Source: Candidatus Gastranaerophilales bacterium
Lineage (GTDB): Bacteria; Cyanobacteriota; Vampirovibrionia; Gastranaerophilales; Gastranaerophilaceae
Length of the DNA: 5,904 nucleotides
Reading direction: 5' to 3'
Assembly: GCA_944323095.1 (NCBI GenBank)
Contig: CALURE010000100.1
Location: forward strand, 1 to 5,904
Shown: positions 1 through 4,983 of the stretch, piece after piece
Numbering within the stretch: position 1 is the stretch's first letter
Layout of the letters: each line of letters begins with the position of its first letter
Program-made: the position numbers and the translations under genes
Notes under the pieces: generated by a model
What the model saw: only the letters and a program-made list of their open reading frames with translations
Databases searched by the model: none
Told to the model about the DNA's origin: nothing

Positions 1-1071
1 TCAATCGGCATAGGAGCACTTGCAGAAAACACCGGAGCATCCAACACAGCAGTCGGTTATAACAGTTTAAATTTAAACACGACCGGAAATAATAATACAG
101 CCTTAGGCACACTTGCATTAGAACAAAATACAACAGGTATGACGAATACAGGTATTGGCTCATCCGCGCTGCGTCGTAATACAGAAGGCAATTATAACAC
201 TTCAGTCGGTAACGGAGCCTTAAGCGCAAATACAACCGGCAGTTATAATACAGCCTTAGGTACAATTGCATTACGTGATAATGTCGAAGGTGAAGAAAAT
301 ACAGCTATAGGCTATGATGCATTACGTTTGAATACTGCAAGTTACAATACGGCAGTTGGTTCCAGAGCATTAACATTTAATGATGAAGGCATAGAAAATG
401 TAGCTATAGGTCATAATGCCTTAACAAAATCAACAAATGCATCATATAATACAGCAGTTGGAACAAACAGTATGTCCAATTTATCTGATGCAGGCGGCAG
501 CGGTCGTATAAATCAATGGAATACAGCCTTAGGCCATGGTGCTTTATACAGTTTAAATGCAACAAGTGCTGAGCGTGGTTTAGGGAATACTGCTTTAGGT
601 GTATCAGCTATGTATGGTATGGTATCAGGCAGTTATAATACCGCAATTGGTTTGAATGCAATGCAGGAAGTTAATACACCTGTTGGCGGATTTTCGGAAC
701 AAAATATCGCTATAGGTGTAGATGCATTAAAGGGAGAGGCCACCTCTGCAGGTTCAATAAATTATAATATAGCTATAGGTAATAGAGCTTTAGCCAAAAC
801 CGGAGATTCAAATAGTAATATTGCTATTGGTCATTGGAGTTTACAAAATTATGTTGATACTACAAAATATGATAACGGTAAATACCATGGTTTTAATATA
901 ATGTTGGGAAATGCAGCCGGGCAAAATTTAGCGAGTGGTGCCGATAATATTGGAATAGGTTTTAGCAGCTTGTCGAATTTAAGAAATGGTAATCAAAATG
1001 TTGCACTTGGAAATAATGCCTGTGCTAATGTTACAGGCTCAAACAAAATATGTATCGGTCATAATTCTGGT
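1..1071 (+). repeat. Tandem array of about 20 coding repeats (NTAxGxxAL, 16-17 residues)
   Basis: The translated repeats follow the pattern N-[TIV]-[AG]-[IVL]-G-x-x-[AS]-[LM], then 7-9 variable residues often containing NTTG or a similar turn. Repeats in the first 470 bases are regular in length. Those between about 470 and 900 carry insertions of 5-10 residues, such as the AGGSGRINQW and DTTKYDNGKYHGF stretches. At DNA level, 94-120 and 247-273 are 25/27 identical and lie exactly three 51-bp units apart. A third partial match starts at 520. The array continues upstream of the window. Confidence 0.85.
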
Positions 1072-1755
1072 CCAAACGCGGATATGCCTTATGGAGATAG
1101 AGCAGACCAGCAAGAACGCATATATATAGGTTCAAAGTCCAATTATAACGGTGGAGATGCAGTCCTTGAGGTACATAATCTTAACGATAATTATAAATGG
1201 GATGTTGCTAATAACGGTTATGGTGCAATTAACGGCAGCGGAGTTGTAATAAACGGGGCTCTGATAGTCAAAGGTCCATTGATTGCTACACTTAAATCTT
1301 GGGGGCAATATGGAGGCTGGTATGACACAGTGACCTCCCAACATGGTGGACTTTTTGAGGAACAATATGGTAATGATGACACAGTAATGTTTAGTCAGGG
1401 ATCAGGACATGACCGCCATCCTCTTTGGCGTAGATCGGATATTCGTTTAAAATATGTAGGTAAAGAATCTACCTCTGGTCTTGATAAAATCCGTCAGTTG
1501 AAAGTTTTTAATTACACCTTCAAAAAAGATGAAAAGAAAACCCCACACGTTGGTGTAATCGCGCAGGATTTACAAAAAGTCTTTCCTGATGCAGTTAAAA
1601 AAGGAACGGACGGCTTTTTACAAATTCGCTTTGAGGACATGTTCTACGCAGTAATCAATGCGATAAAAGAACTTGATTCACGTGTAACAAAACTTGAACA
1701 GGAAAACAAAGAGTTAAAAGCCCGTATTGACAGGCTTGAGTCTAAATTAAAATAA
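1..1755 (+). CDS. Tail-fibre/adhesin-like repeat protein with C-terminal peptidase S74 chaperone domain (5' end outside window)
   Basis: The frame is open from base 1, so the N-terminus lies upstream; 584 residues are visible. Residues 1 to about 357 are some 20 tandem repeats of a NTAxGxxAL type, resembling the beta-roll repeats of trimeric surface adhesins and phage fibres. Residues of about 358-478 are a non-repetitive, Gly/Asn-rich linker. Residues 479-484 read SDIRLK, the S74 signature. In characterised S74 proteins such as endosialidase tailspikes, Ser and the Lys five residues later form the catalytic dyad, here S479 and K484. Cleavage before S479 would release a 106-residue chaperone that helps trimer folding. 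GVIAQDLQKVFPDAV further supports S74, and residues 552-584 form a heptad coiled coil typical of the domain's end. I infer a trimeric, surface-exposed fibre. Whether it is prophage-derived or a cellular adhesin cannot be told, since no other phage genes are visible. An ATG at 139 is internal, because repeats continue upstream of it. Confidence 0.9.
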   Translation, partial: SIGIGALAENTGASNTAVGYNSLNLNTTGNNNTALGTLALEQNTTGMTNTGIGSSALRRNTEGNYNTSVGNGALSANTTGSYNTALGTIALRDNVEGEENTAIGYDALRLNTASYNTAVGSRALTFNDEGIENVAIGHNALTKSTNASYNTAVGTNSMSNLSDAGGSGRINQWNTALGHGALYSLNATSAERGLGNTALGVSAMYGMVSGSYNTAIGLNAMQEVNTPVGGFSEQNIAIGVDALKGEATSAGSINYNIAIGNRALAKTGDSNSNIAIGHWSLQNYVDTTKYDNGKYHGFNIMLGNAAGQNLASGADNIGIGFSSLSNLRNGNQNVALGNNACANVTGSNKICIGHNSGPNADMPYGDRADQQERIYIGSKSNYNGGDAVLEVHNLNDNYKWDVANNGYGAINGSGVVINGALIVKGPLIATLKSWGQYGGWYDTVTSQHGGLFEEQYGNDDTVMFSQGSGHDRHPLWRRSDIRLKYVGKESTSGLDKIRQLKVFNYTFKKDEKKTPHVGVIAQDLQKVFPDAVKKGTDGFLQIRFEDMFYAVINAIKELDSRVTKLEQENKELKARIDRLESKLK

Positions 1756-1765
1756 GTAGCAGTAG

Positions 1766-1791
1766 GGTGGGATAAGCGAAGCGTTCCCACC
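1766..1791 (+). terminator. GGTGGGA/TCCCACC hairpin after the fibre gene; possible terminator and copy of a dispersed repeat
   Basis: A 7-bp perfect stem (1766-1772 with 1785-1791) encloses a 12-base loop, starting 10 bases after the fibre stop codon. It is followed by AAAATGTTTTTATTATTTT, so the T-rich tract is offset by about five bases, weaker than a classic terminator. The core at 1769-1788 recurs almost exactly, inverted, at 5831-5851. It is therefore also a member of a dispersed repeat family, which may have been co-opted as the fibre-gene terminator. Confidence 0.4.
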
Positions 1792-1821
1792 AAAATGTTT
1801 TTATTATTTTCAATCAGCTGG

Positions 1822-1849
1822 ATTCTTTCGGCTCGTTGAGCCTCAGAAT
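1822..1849. repeat. Interrupted hairpin repeat with GGCTC/GAGCC core
   Basis: ATTCT (1822-1826) pairs with AGAAT (1845-1849), and GGCTC (1830-1834) pairs with GAGCC (1838-1842) around a GTT loop, with a small internal bulge. The GGATTCTTTCGGCTC...GAGCCTCAGAATGAC style resembles palindromic intergenic repeats scattered through many bacterial genomes. A fragment, CGAAAGAATGACGC at 1898-1911, echoes its right end. Only one full copy lies in the window, so the repeat assignment rests on resemblance. Confidence 0.45.
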
Positions 1850-1914
1850 GACAGAAATTTTATGCAAAAAATTTTACGGTAGGAACGGCACACTCCCGAA
1901 AGAATGACGCAATG

Positions 1915-1948
1915 CTCCCTCTCCCATGGGAGAGGGCTAGGGTGAGGG
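1915..1948 (+). repeat. REP-like 34-bp palindromic repeat, copy 1
   Basis: CCCTCTCCC is followed closely by GGGAGAGGG, forming a near-perfect stem with a tiny loop, then GGGTGAGGG, which could pair with the same C-rich arm instead. The copy at 5865-5898 is the same length, same orientation and identical at 30 of 34 positions. This palindrome style is widespread in intergenic DNA of diverse bacteria. Its function here is unknown. Confidence 0.8.
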
Positions 1949-1956
1949 ATGATTAG

Positions 1957-2043
1957 TGGAAGATAGGAGGGTAAGAGGATTGGAAGATAAGCTAGTTAAT
2001 GTAAATAGCTTACCTTCATATCTTCTTATCTTCCTACCTTCTA
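1957..2043. repeat. Long imperfect inverted repeat (38-base arms), MITE- or structured-RNA-like
   Basis: The purine-rich left arm 1957-1994 and pyrimidine-rich right arm 2006-2043 match at 30 of 38 positions as inverted repeats around an 11-base centre (1995-2005). The centre itself can add three TTA/TAA pairs. Six of the eight differences are transitions. As plus-strand RNA, four become G-U pairs, leaving 34 of 38 positions paired; as minus-strand RNA only two do. GGAAGATA occurs twice in the left arm (1958, 1982). There is no coding potential. It could be a small non-autonomous mobile repeat or an RNA hairpin. Confidence 0.7.
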
Positions 2044-2075
2044 AACTGGCTTGACCTCTGCCATATTTATAACAA

Positions 2076-2105
2076 AAAGCCGGTAAATTAATTTTTGCCG
2101 GCTTT
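2076..2105 (-). terminator. Intrinsic terminator downstream of the 43-aa gene
   Basis: AAAGCCGG (2076-2083) pairs with CCGGCTTT (2098-2105) around a 14-base loop. Read on the minus strand, the stem's GC core is followed by TTTTTGTT. It sits 27 bases past the stop codon at 2132. On the plus strand it has only three Ts, so it mainly serves the minus strand. Confidence 0.75.
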
Positions 2106-2131
2106 ACATATCCTAAATCAACAGCTACTAA

Positions 2132-2263
2132 CTAATTAATAGCGTCTTCTGTTTCTTCAATCTTTTTCATAATTTCGTCTATTTCATCTTTTGTGTATTT
2201 CAAAAACAGACCCAATTCTTCTTTGAAACTGTAAACTCCGGGCCAGCTGATATAACCGTACAT
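2132..2263 (-). CDS. Small protein of unknown function, 43 aa
   Basis: An ATG at 2263 opens a 43-codon frame ending in TAG. AGGAG (2272-2276, minus) sits 8 bases upstream, an ideal ribosome binding site, and an intrinsic terminator follows 27 bases after the stop; together these make a real gene likely despite its size. The protein begins MYGYISWPGVYSF, aromatic and apparently globular or amphipathic. Residues of about 14-42 are a charged helix rich in Lys, Glu and Asp (KYTKDEIDEIMKKIEETED). There is no signal peptide, membrane segment, Cys or metal motif, and I do not recognise a family. It starts 74 bases after the stand-alone receiver gene on the same strand and has no clear promoter of its own, so co-transcription is possible. 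Confidence 0.65.
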   Translation of the reverse strand: MYGYISWPGVYSFKEELGLFLKYTKDEIDEIMKKIEETEDAIN

Positions 2264-2337
2264 AATTGCATCTCCTTTTTGTTCTAACCTTTCAACAATT
2301 TATTTGTCGGAAACTTCAAGGAAAAACTTTAGTTTTT

Positions 2338-2730
2338 TTATTCATTGTTTAATAATTTGTTACAATATTCTTCTAAATTATTGCATCTGTATTTCGGAAT
2401 ATATTCAACTCCGTAGTTTTCTGCGATGCGTTTTATGTTGCCGGCCGCAGAAATAATTATGATTTTGCTGTTTTTGTATTCTTTAAAAAATTTAATTTGT
2501 TTTATAAACCACTCGCCCGCATACAATGGCAAAAAATCCGGCTCCATCTGCATATCCGTTAAAATAAAATTATATGGACAGTCAATTGAAGATGTGATTT
2601 TTTCTAATCCTTCTTTTGCTGATGATGCTGTTTCAATTTCTACATCGTCTTTAAATATTTGTCTGACTGCGTCTTTGTGGTACAAAACCCATTTTGACGA
2701 ATCATCGGTTATTAAAATTCTTTTTTTCAT
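2338..2730 (-). CDS. Stand-alone response regulator receiver (REC) protein, 130 aa
   Basis: The whole protein is one CheY-like receiver domain with no output domain, so it probably acts by protein contact or as a phosphate relay or sink in the cytoplasm. Numbered from the ATG at 2730: KRILITDDS gives the acidic pair D9/D10, FILTDM gives phosphoacceptor D59, IIIISAAG supplies S94 in the Thr/Ser switch position, and YIPKY supplies the conserved Lys K113, without the usual following Pro. The D59 loop is about five residues longer than usual before the conserved Gly (DMQMEPDFLPLYAG). A TTG at 2748 could add six residues but lies inside the terminator hairpin of the gene upstream. The ATG at 2730 has no Shine-Dalgarno site, but an extended -10 box ends six bases before it, so a leaderless mRNA is predicted. 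Family assignment is firm; partner and pathway are unknown. Confidence 0.88.
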   Translation of the reverse strand: MKKRILITDDSSKWVLYHKDAVRQIFKDDVEIETASSAKEGLEKITSSIDCPYNFILTDMQMEPDFLPLYAGEWFIKQIKFFKEYKNSKIIIISAAGNIKRIAENYGVEYIPKYRCNNLEEYCNKLLNNE

Positions 2731-2736
2731 TTTTTT

Positions 2737-2745
2737 ATGATAACA
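2737..2745 (-). promoter_or_regulatory. Extended -10 promoter TGTTATCAT for the receiver gene (predicted leaderless)
   Basis: On the minus strand TGTTATCAT contains the TG extension plus TATCAT (5/6 to consensus). Counting seven bases from its last T puts +1 at 2730, the A of the ATG. The -35 region falls inside the upstream hairpin (2747-2770) and has no good hexamer, as is usual for extended -10 promoters. Confidence 0.5.
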
Positions 2746-2746
2746 C

Positions 2747-2770
2747 AAAAGCCGCTATTAAGCGGCTTTT
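2747..2770 (-). terminator. Terminator hairpin downstream of the Hsp20-like gene
   Basis: AAAAGCCGCT (2747-2756) and AGCGGCTTTT (2761-2770) form a perfect 10-bp stem with a 4-base loop, 26 bases after the Hsp20-like stop codon. Read on the minus strand the stem ends in TTTTGTGTT, a modest U tract; read on the plus strand it ends in six Ts, so it can work both ways. It abuts the promoter of the next minus-strand gene. Confidence 0.75.
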
Positions 2771-2796
2771 TTCAAAATTGTATTAAGGTATTATTT

Positions 2797-3363
2797 TTAA
2801 TCAACAGGAATGGTAATTATATATTTGTCACCTTCACGGACTTTTGTCATTTCGTTTAATTCCGCATCCTCACCGAAAGAAAGCATCTGGCTGTATTTTA
2901 CAATTTCAGTCTTTCTGTGTGTATTTCTTTCTCCTGCAGCGTTGATAATTAAAGTATTACCCTGTGTTTTTATTTCAACATTTTTTTCATCGTTGTCGAA
3001 CGGTCTTAAATCAATGATAATTCTGTAAGCATCGGCATCTTTTTCAACATGGATAAACTGAGCCGCATTTCTGTTCATTTGTTCCTGCATTTTGAGCGCC
3101 TTTTTATCCATCCAGTTTTGTTGTTTTAATGCACGGCGTTCCATTTTGTCAAAATTTCTTTCTCTCTGCATAAATGCTCTGTCCATTCTTTTCATCTGGG
3201 AAACAGGATCCAGCATTCTTTTAAAATGCCAGTCTGAAACTACGTAAAATGCAGCGAATGCTCCTAAAAATACAAGAAGTCCGGTTAAAAAGTGTCGTAA
3301 AGCAGGATGCTTGCACAAAAAACAATCATCAAATTCTTCATGTCTGTAATTGTTATCTTCCAT
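2797..3363 (-). CDS. Membrane-anchored Hsp20/alpha-crystallin-like small heat-shock protein, 188 aa
   Basis: Residues 1-20 are acidic and include CFLC (C14, C17). Residues of about 22-42 (LRHFLTGLLVFLGAFAAFYVV) are one transmembrane helix. Residues 46-100 are a highly charged, Met-rich helical stalk with eight Met. Residues of about 104-187 match the alpha-crystallin fold: DAYRIIIDLRPFD and VEIKTQGNTLIINAAGE correspond to the early strands, and SQMLSFGEDAEL followed by EGDKYIITIPVD to the closing strands with the typical I-x-I-P ending. Hsp20 proteins bind unfolding clients without ATP; they are normally soluble, so the anchor is unusual. Lys/Arg just after the helix favour a cytoplasmic C-terminal domain, an inference. 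The C-terminal IxI oligomerisation tail is missing. AGGAG six bases before the ATG supports this start. It has its own promoter and terminator, so it is probably monocistronic. The Hsp20-like call rests on motif pattern. Confidence 0.8.
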   Translation of the reverse strand: MEDNNYRHEEFDDCFLCKHPALRHFLTGLLVFLGAFAAFYVVSDWHFKRMLDPVSQMKRMDRAFMQRERNFDKMERRALKQQNWMDKKALKMQEQMNRNAAQFIHVEKDADAYRIIIDLRPFDNDEKNVEIKTQGNTLIINAAGERNTHRKTEIVKYSQMLSFGEDAELNEMTKVREGDKYIITIPVD

Positions 3364-3396
3364 AGAAATCTCCTTTCTTTTTTTATTTCAGATATT

Positions 3397-3426
3397 AGTA
3401 TAAAAAGTTTTGATTGTAAAAGTCTA
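3397..3426 (-). promoter_or_regulatory. Putative sigma-70-type promoter of the Hsp20-like gene
   Basis: On the minus strand TAGACT (3421-3426, 4/6 to TTGACA) and TATACT (3397-3402, 5/6 to TATAAT) are 18 bases apart. Transcription would start near 3390, leaving a leader of about 27 bases that includes the AGGAG site. I see no CIRCE inverted repeat, so classical HrcA control is not supported. Confidence 0.45.
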
Positions 3427-3448
3427 TAGCCTTACAGGTCTAATCTGC

Positions 3449-3477
3449 TTGAAATATTTTTTGTAATATGTTATTAT
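3449..3477 (+). promoter_or_regulatory. Promoter of the RHH regulator gene
   Basis: TTGAAA (3449-3454) and TATTAT (3472-3477) are separated by the ideal 17 bases, and TG at 3469-3470 makes an extended -10 (TGTTATTAT). +1 would be near 3484, giving a leader of about 28 bases. A 13-bp imperfect dyad (CAGGT/ATCTG, 3435-3447) ends just before the -35 and is a candidate operator. Confidence 0.6.
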
Positions 3478-3511
3478 ATAAGCAGGTGTGAAAAATGTAC
3501 GGGGTAAATAA

Positions 3512-3700
3512 ATGGCAAAGATTTTAGTTACTATGCCTGATGAGTTTTTACATAGAATTGACGGTGTTGCATTAAATGAGCAAAGAACGCGCAGCGAGCT
3601 TATCCGTGAAGCCTTGAGGACTTATATGAGACAGCGCGGAATGACTAATCCGCAAAAAGCGGAAAATGACGCTAAAATTCTTGAAAAAATTCTCGGTTAA
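3512..3700 (+). CDS. CopG-type ribbon-helix-helix DNA-binding protein, 62 aa
   Basis: Residues 3-8 (KILVTM) form the beta strand that dimerises and reads the major groove. Residues of about 10-22 are helix A, the turn NEQRTR follows, and residues 28-41 (SELIREALRTYMRQ) are helix B with the typical SELIREAL signature. Residues 44-62 are a short charged C-terminal extension. RHH proteins of this size are usually repressors, often of toxin-antitoxin or plasmid genes. No toxin partner follows, because the next gene is convergent, so this is a solitary regulator. GGGG at 3501-3504 is a weak ribosome binding site. The gene faces away from the Hsp20-like gene and shares its control region, so autoregulation or control of that neighbour is a reasonable inference. 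The stop codon overlaps that of the convergent gene. Confidence 0.88.
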   Translation: MAKILVTMPDEFLHRIDGVALNEQRTRSELIREALRTYMRQRGMTNPQKAENDAKILEKILG

Positions 3701-4983
3701 TCATTTAAAAGTTTCTCAACCCATTTTACTAAATTTGAGATTTCGTATGGTTTGGGAATATAAAGATCTGCTCCTGTTTTTAAAATTAATTCTTTATCGT
3801 GCAAAACTGATGTAACAACAAGTTTGGTTTTTTCAAAAGACGGGTTGCAGCGTAGTTTTTTGCAAAGTTTCAAACCTTTTAAAGTGTCAGAATTCCCTGC
3901 ATCAAGAATGATTAGCGCAGGAATTGCATCTGATATTTTTTCGTAGTTATCGGAAATTTTTACATCATAGCCCTGAAGATTAAAAATAGTATTTAAAAGC
4001 AGTGTCATTGCTTCATCTTCTTCAATTATGAGAATTTTTTTGTTTACTTCGTTCTCAATGGCATTTTCGGCTGTGATACGCGGTCTTTCAATCAGGTAAT
4101 TTGATTTAGAAGGCAAATCGGCCATTTTATGTATTTGTATAAGGGCATTCATTAATTGTGATGTATCTTTGTATTGGATAAATTCATTTGTAATAATTCC
4201 TATTGTTGTGTGGACGAAATTTGAACGTCTGCCTGCAAATTCATCTCCGCTCATCATCATAAATCCGCGTTTTTGATCCTGCGGTGAATAAAATTTACAG
4301 GCTACAGAATCAAACGCAAAAGTTAAAAAATTAGCTATTTTTTCTGCTTTTATTCCGTCGGTTATGATGATAAAACGGTTTTCCGCGATTGAGCCCAGAT
4401 AATCTTTTTCGGAAAGCGTTGAACGTATTATTGCGCAGTATGTCTGAATTACTTTATCAGAGGCAAGTTCGGTGTATGTTTCTTTGTAATTGTTAAAATT
4501 TTCAATGCTTACAAGCATGGCAGCCCAGAATGTATTTTCTGAGACAATTCTTTTTAATGCACGCAGTGAATAATTTTTTCCGGGCAGAAATTTTTTTTCA
4601 TCCATATTAGATTCAAGCTCACGTCTGAGGTGTGCTTTAATTCGCATTACAAATTCTTCGGGGTTAACCGGCTCCGAAATAAAATCATCTGCCCCGTTTT
4701 CAAGCACGGCAAGCTTATCTTCAAGTTCTGCAGACTTTGAGGTAGCAATAATAACAGGGCGCATATTGTATGTTAATGCCCTGATTTTTTTGCAATAGTC
4801 AGATAAATCACTGTCTATGCTATCTGAAATTATTATCAAATCAGGCTCTTTATCCTGAATTAATTTCATTGCGGAAATCAGATTTTTGGTGATAATGACA
4901 GCATTATTTTTGCTTTCCAGAAGTTTTTTATACTTTGTGGAAAGTTCACGTCTTTTATCAATTATTAACGTTACTGACTGCAT
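3697..4983 (-). CDS. Response regulator with REC - degenerate GGDEF - REC architecture, 428 aa
   Basis: Residues 1-121 are a first receiver-like domain (PDLIIISDS, GADDFISEP) with key positions altered: D9-K10 instead of an acidic pair, Ser53 where the phosphoacceptor Asp should be (an Asp follows at 54), and Glu104 instead of Lys. Residues of about 135-300 resemble a GGDEF fold (MLVSIENFNNYKETY, later TTIGIITNE), but the signature position reads AENRF (200-204), so cyclase activity is unlikely. Residues 315-428 are a second receiver with acidic E321/E322, phosphoacceptor D361 (LIILDAG), T391 and K411 (PKPY), all in place. There is no DNA-binding domain, so output is probably by protein contact, perhaps through the GGDEF-like domain. 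The ATG lies inside the end of the kinase gene (13-bp overlap) with GAGGG four bases upstream, implying coupled translation and a cognate pair. Confidence 0.88.
   Translation of the reverse strand: MQSVTLIIDKRRELSTKYKKLLESKNNAVIITKNLISAMKLIQDKEPDLIIISDSIDSDLSDYCKKIRALTYNMRPVIIATSKSAELEDKLAVLENGADDFISEPVNPEEFVMRIKAHLRRELESNMDEKKFLPGKNYSLRALKRIVSENTFWAAMLVSIENFNNYKETYTELASDKVIQTYCAIIRSTLSEKDYLGSIAENRFIIITDGIKAEKIANFLTFAFDSVACKFYSPQDQKRGFMMMSGDEFAGRRSNFVHTTIGIITNEFIQYKDTSQLMNALIQIHKMADLPSKSNYLIERPRITAENAIENEVNKKILIIEEDEAMTLLLNTIFNLQGYDVKISDNYEKISDAIPALIILDAGNSDTLKGLKLCKKLRCNPSFEKTKLVVTSVLHDKELILKTGADLYIPKPYEISNLVKWVEKLLND

Larger units (their letters stand above)
1756..2131. other. Gene-free intergenic stretch made of stacked palindromic repeats
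   Basis: I see no convincing coding region here on either strand. The stretch holds, in order: a GGTGGGA/TCCCACC hairpin (1766-1791), a GGCTC/GAGCC hairpin repeat (1822-1849), a 34-bp REP-like palindrome (1915-1948), a long imperfect inverted repeat (1957-2043) and a rho-independent terminator (2076-2105) serving the minus-strand gene to the right. The fibre gene ends at 1755 and the next gene ends at 2132 on the other strand, so this is a convergent spacer, a common home for dispersed repeats. Confidence 0.75.

Noticed and set aside
1132..1365. 77-codon minus-strand open frame inside the fibre gene
   Set aside because: It is fully antisense to the well-supported S74 fibre gene, has no recognisable domain and no convincing ribosome binding site.
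1848..1907. 19-codon plus-strand frame beginning MTEIL within the repeat mosaic
   Set aside because: It has no SD site and lies largely in DNA that looks like dispersed repeat.
1915..2043. Possible CRISPR array in the repeat-rich spacer
   Set aside because: The repeats are different palindromes at irregular spacing, with no regularly spaced direct repeats and no cas genes.
2322..2337. AAAAACT/AGTTTTT hairpin just after the receiver stop codon
   Set aside because: The loop is only two bases and the stem has one G-C pair, too weak to call a terminator.
2426..2740. 104-codon plus-strand open frame opposite the stand-alone receiver
   Set aside because: It mirrors the receiver gene, whose motifs are clear; the translated product is hydrophobic low-complexity of the kind expected from antisense AT-rich DNA.
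2731..2748. TTG start at 2748 adding six residues to the stand-alone receiver
   Set aside because: It falls inside the terminator stem and lacks an SD site; the ATG at 2730 gives the normal receiver N-terminus and fits the promoter spacing.
2810..3028. 72-codon plus-strand open frame opposite the Hsp20-like gene
   Set aside because: It is antisense to a gene with its own SD site and terminator; no domain or start signal.
3495..3527. Ten-codon upstream frame overlapping the RHH start
   Set aside because: ATG at 3495 has only a weak AGG upstream, and a frame this short arises readily by chance; leader-peptide control cannot be supported.
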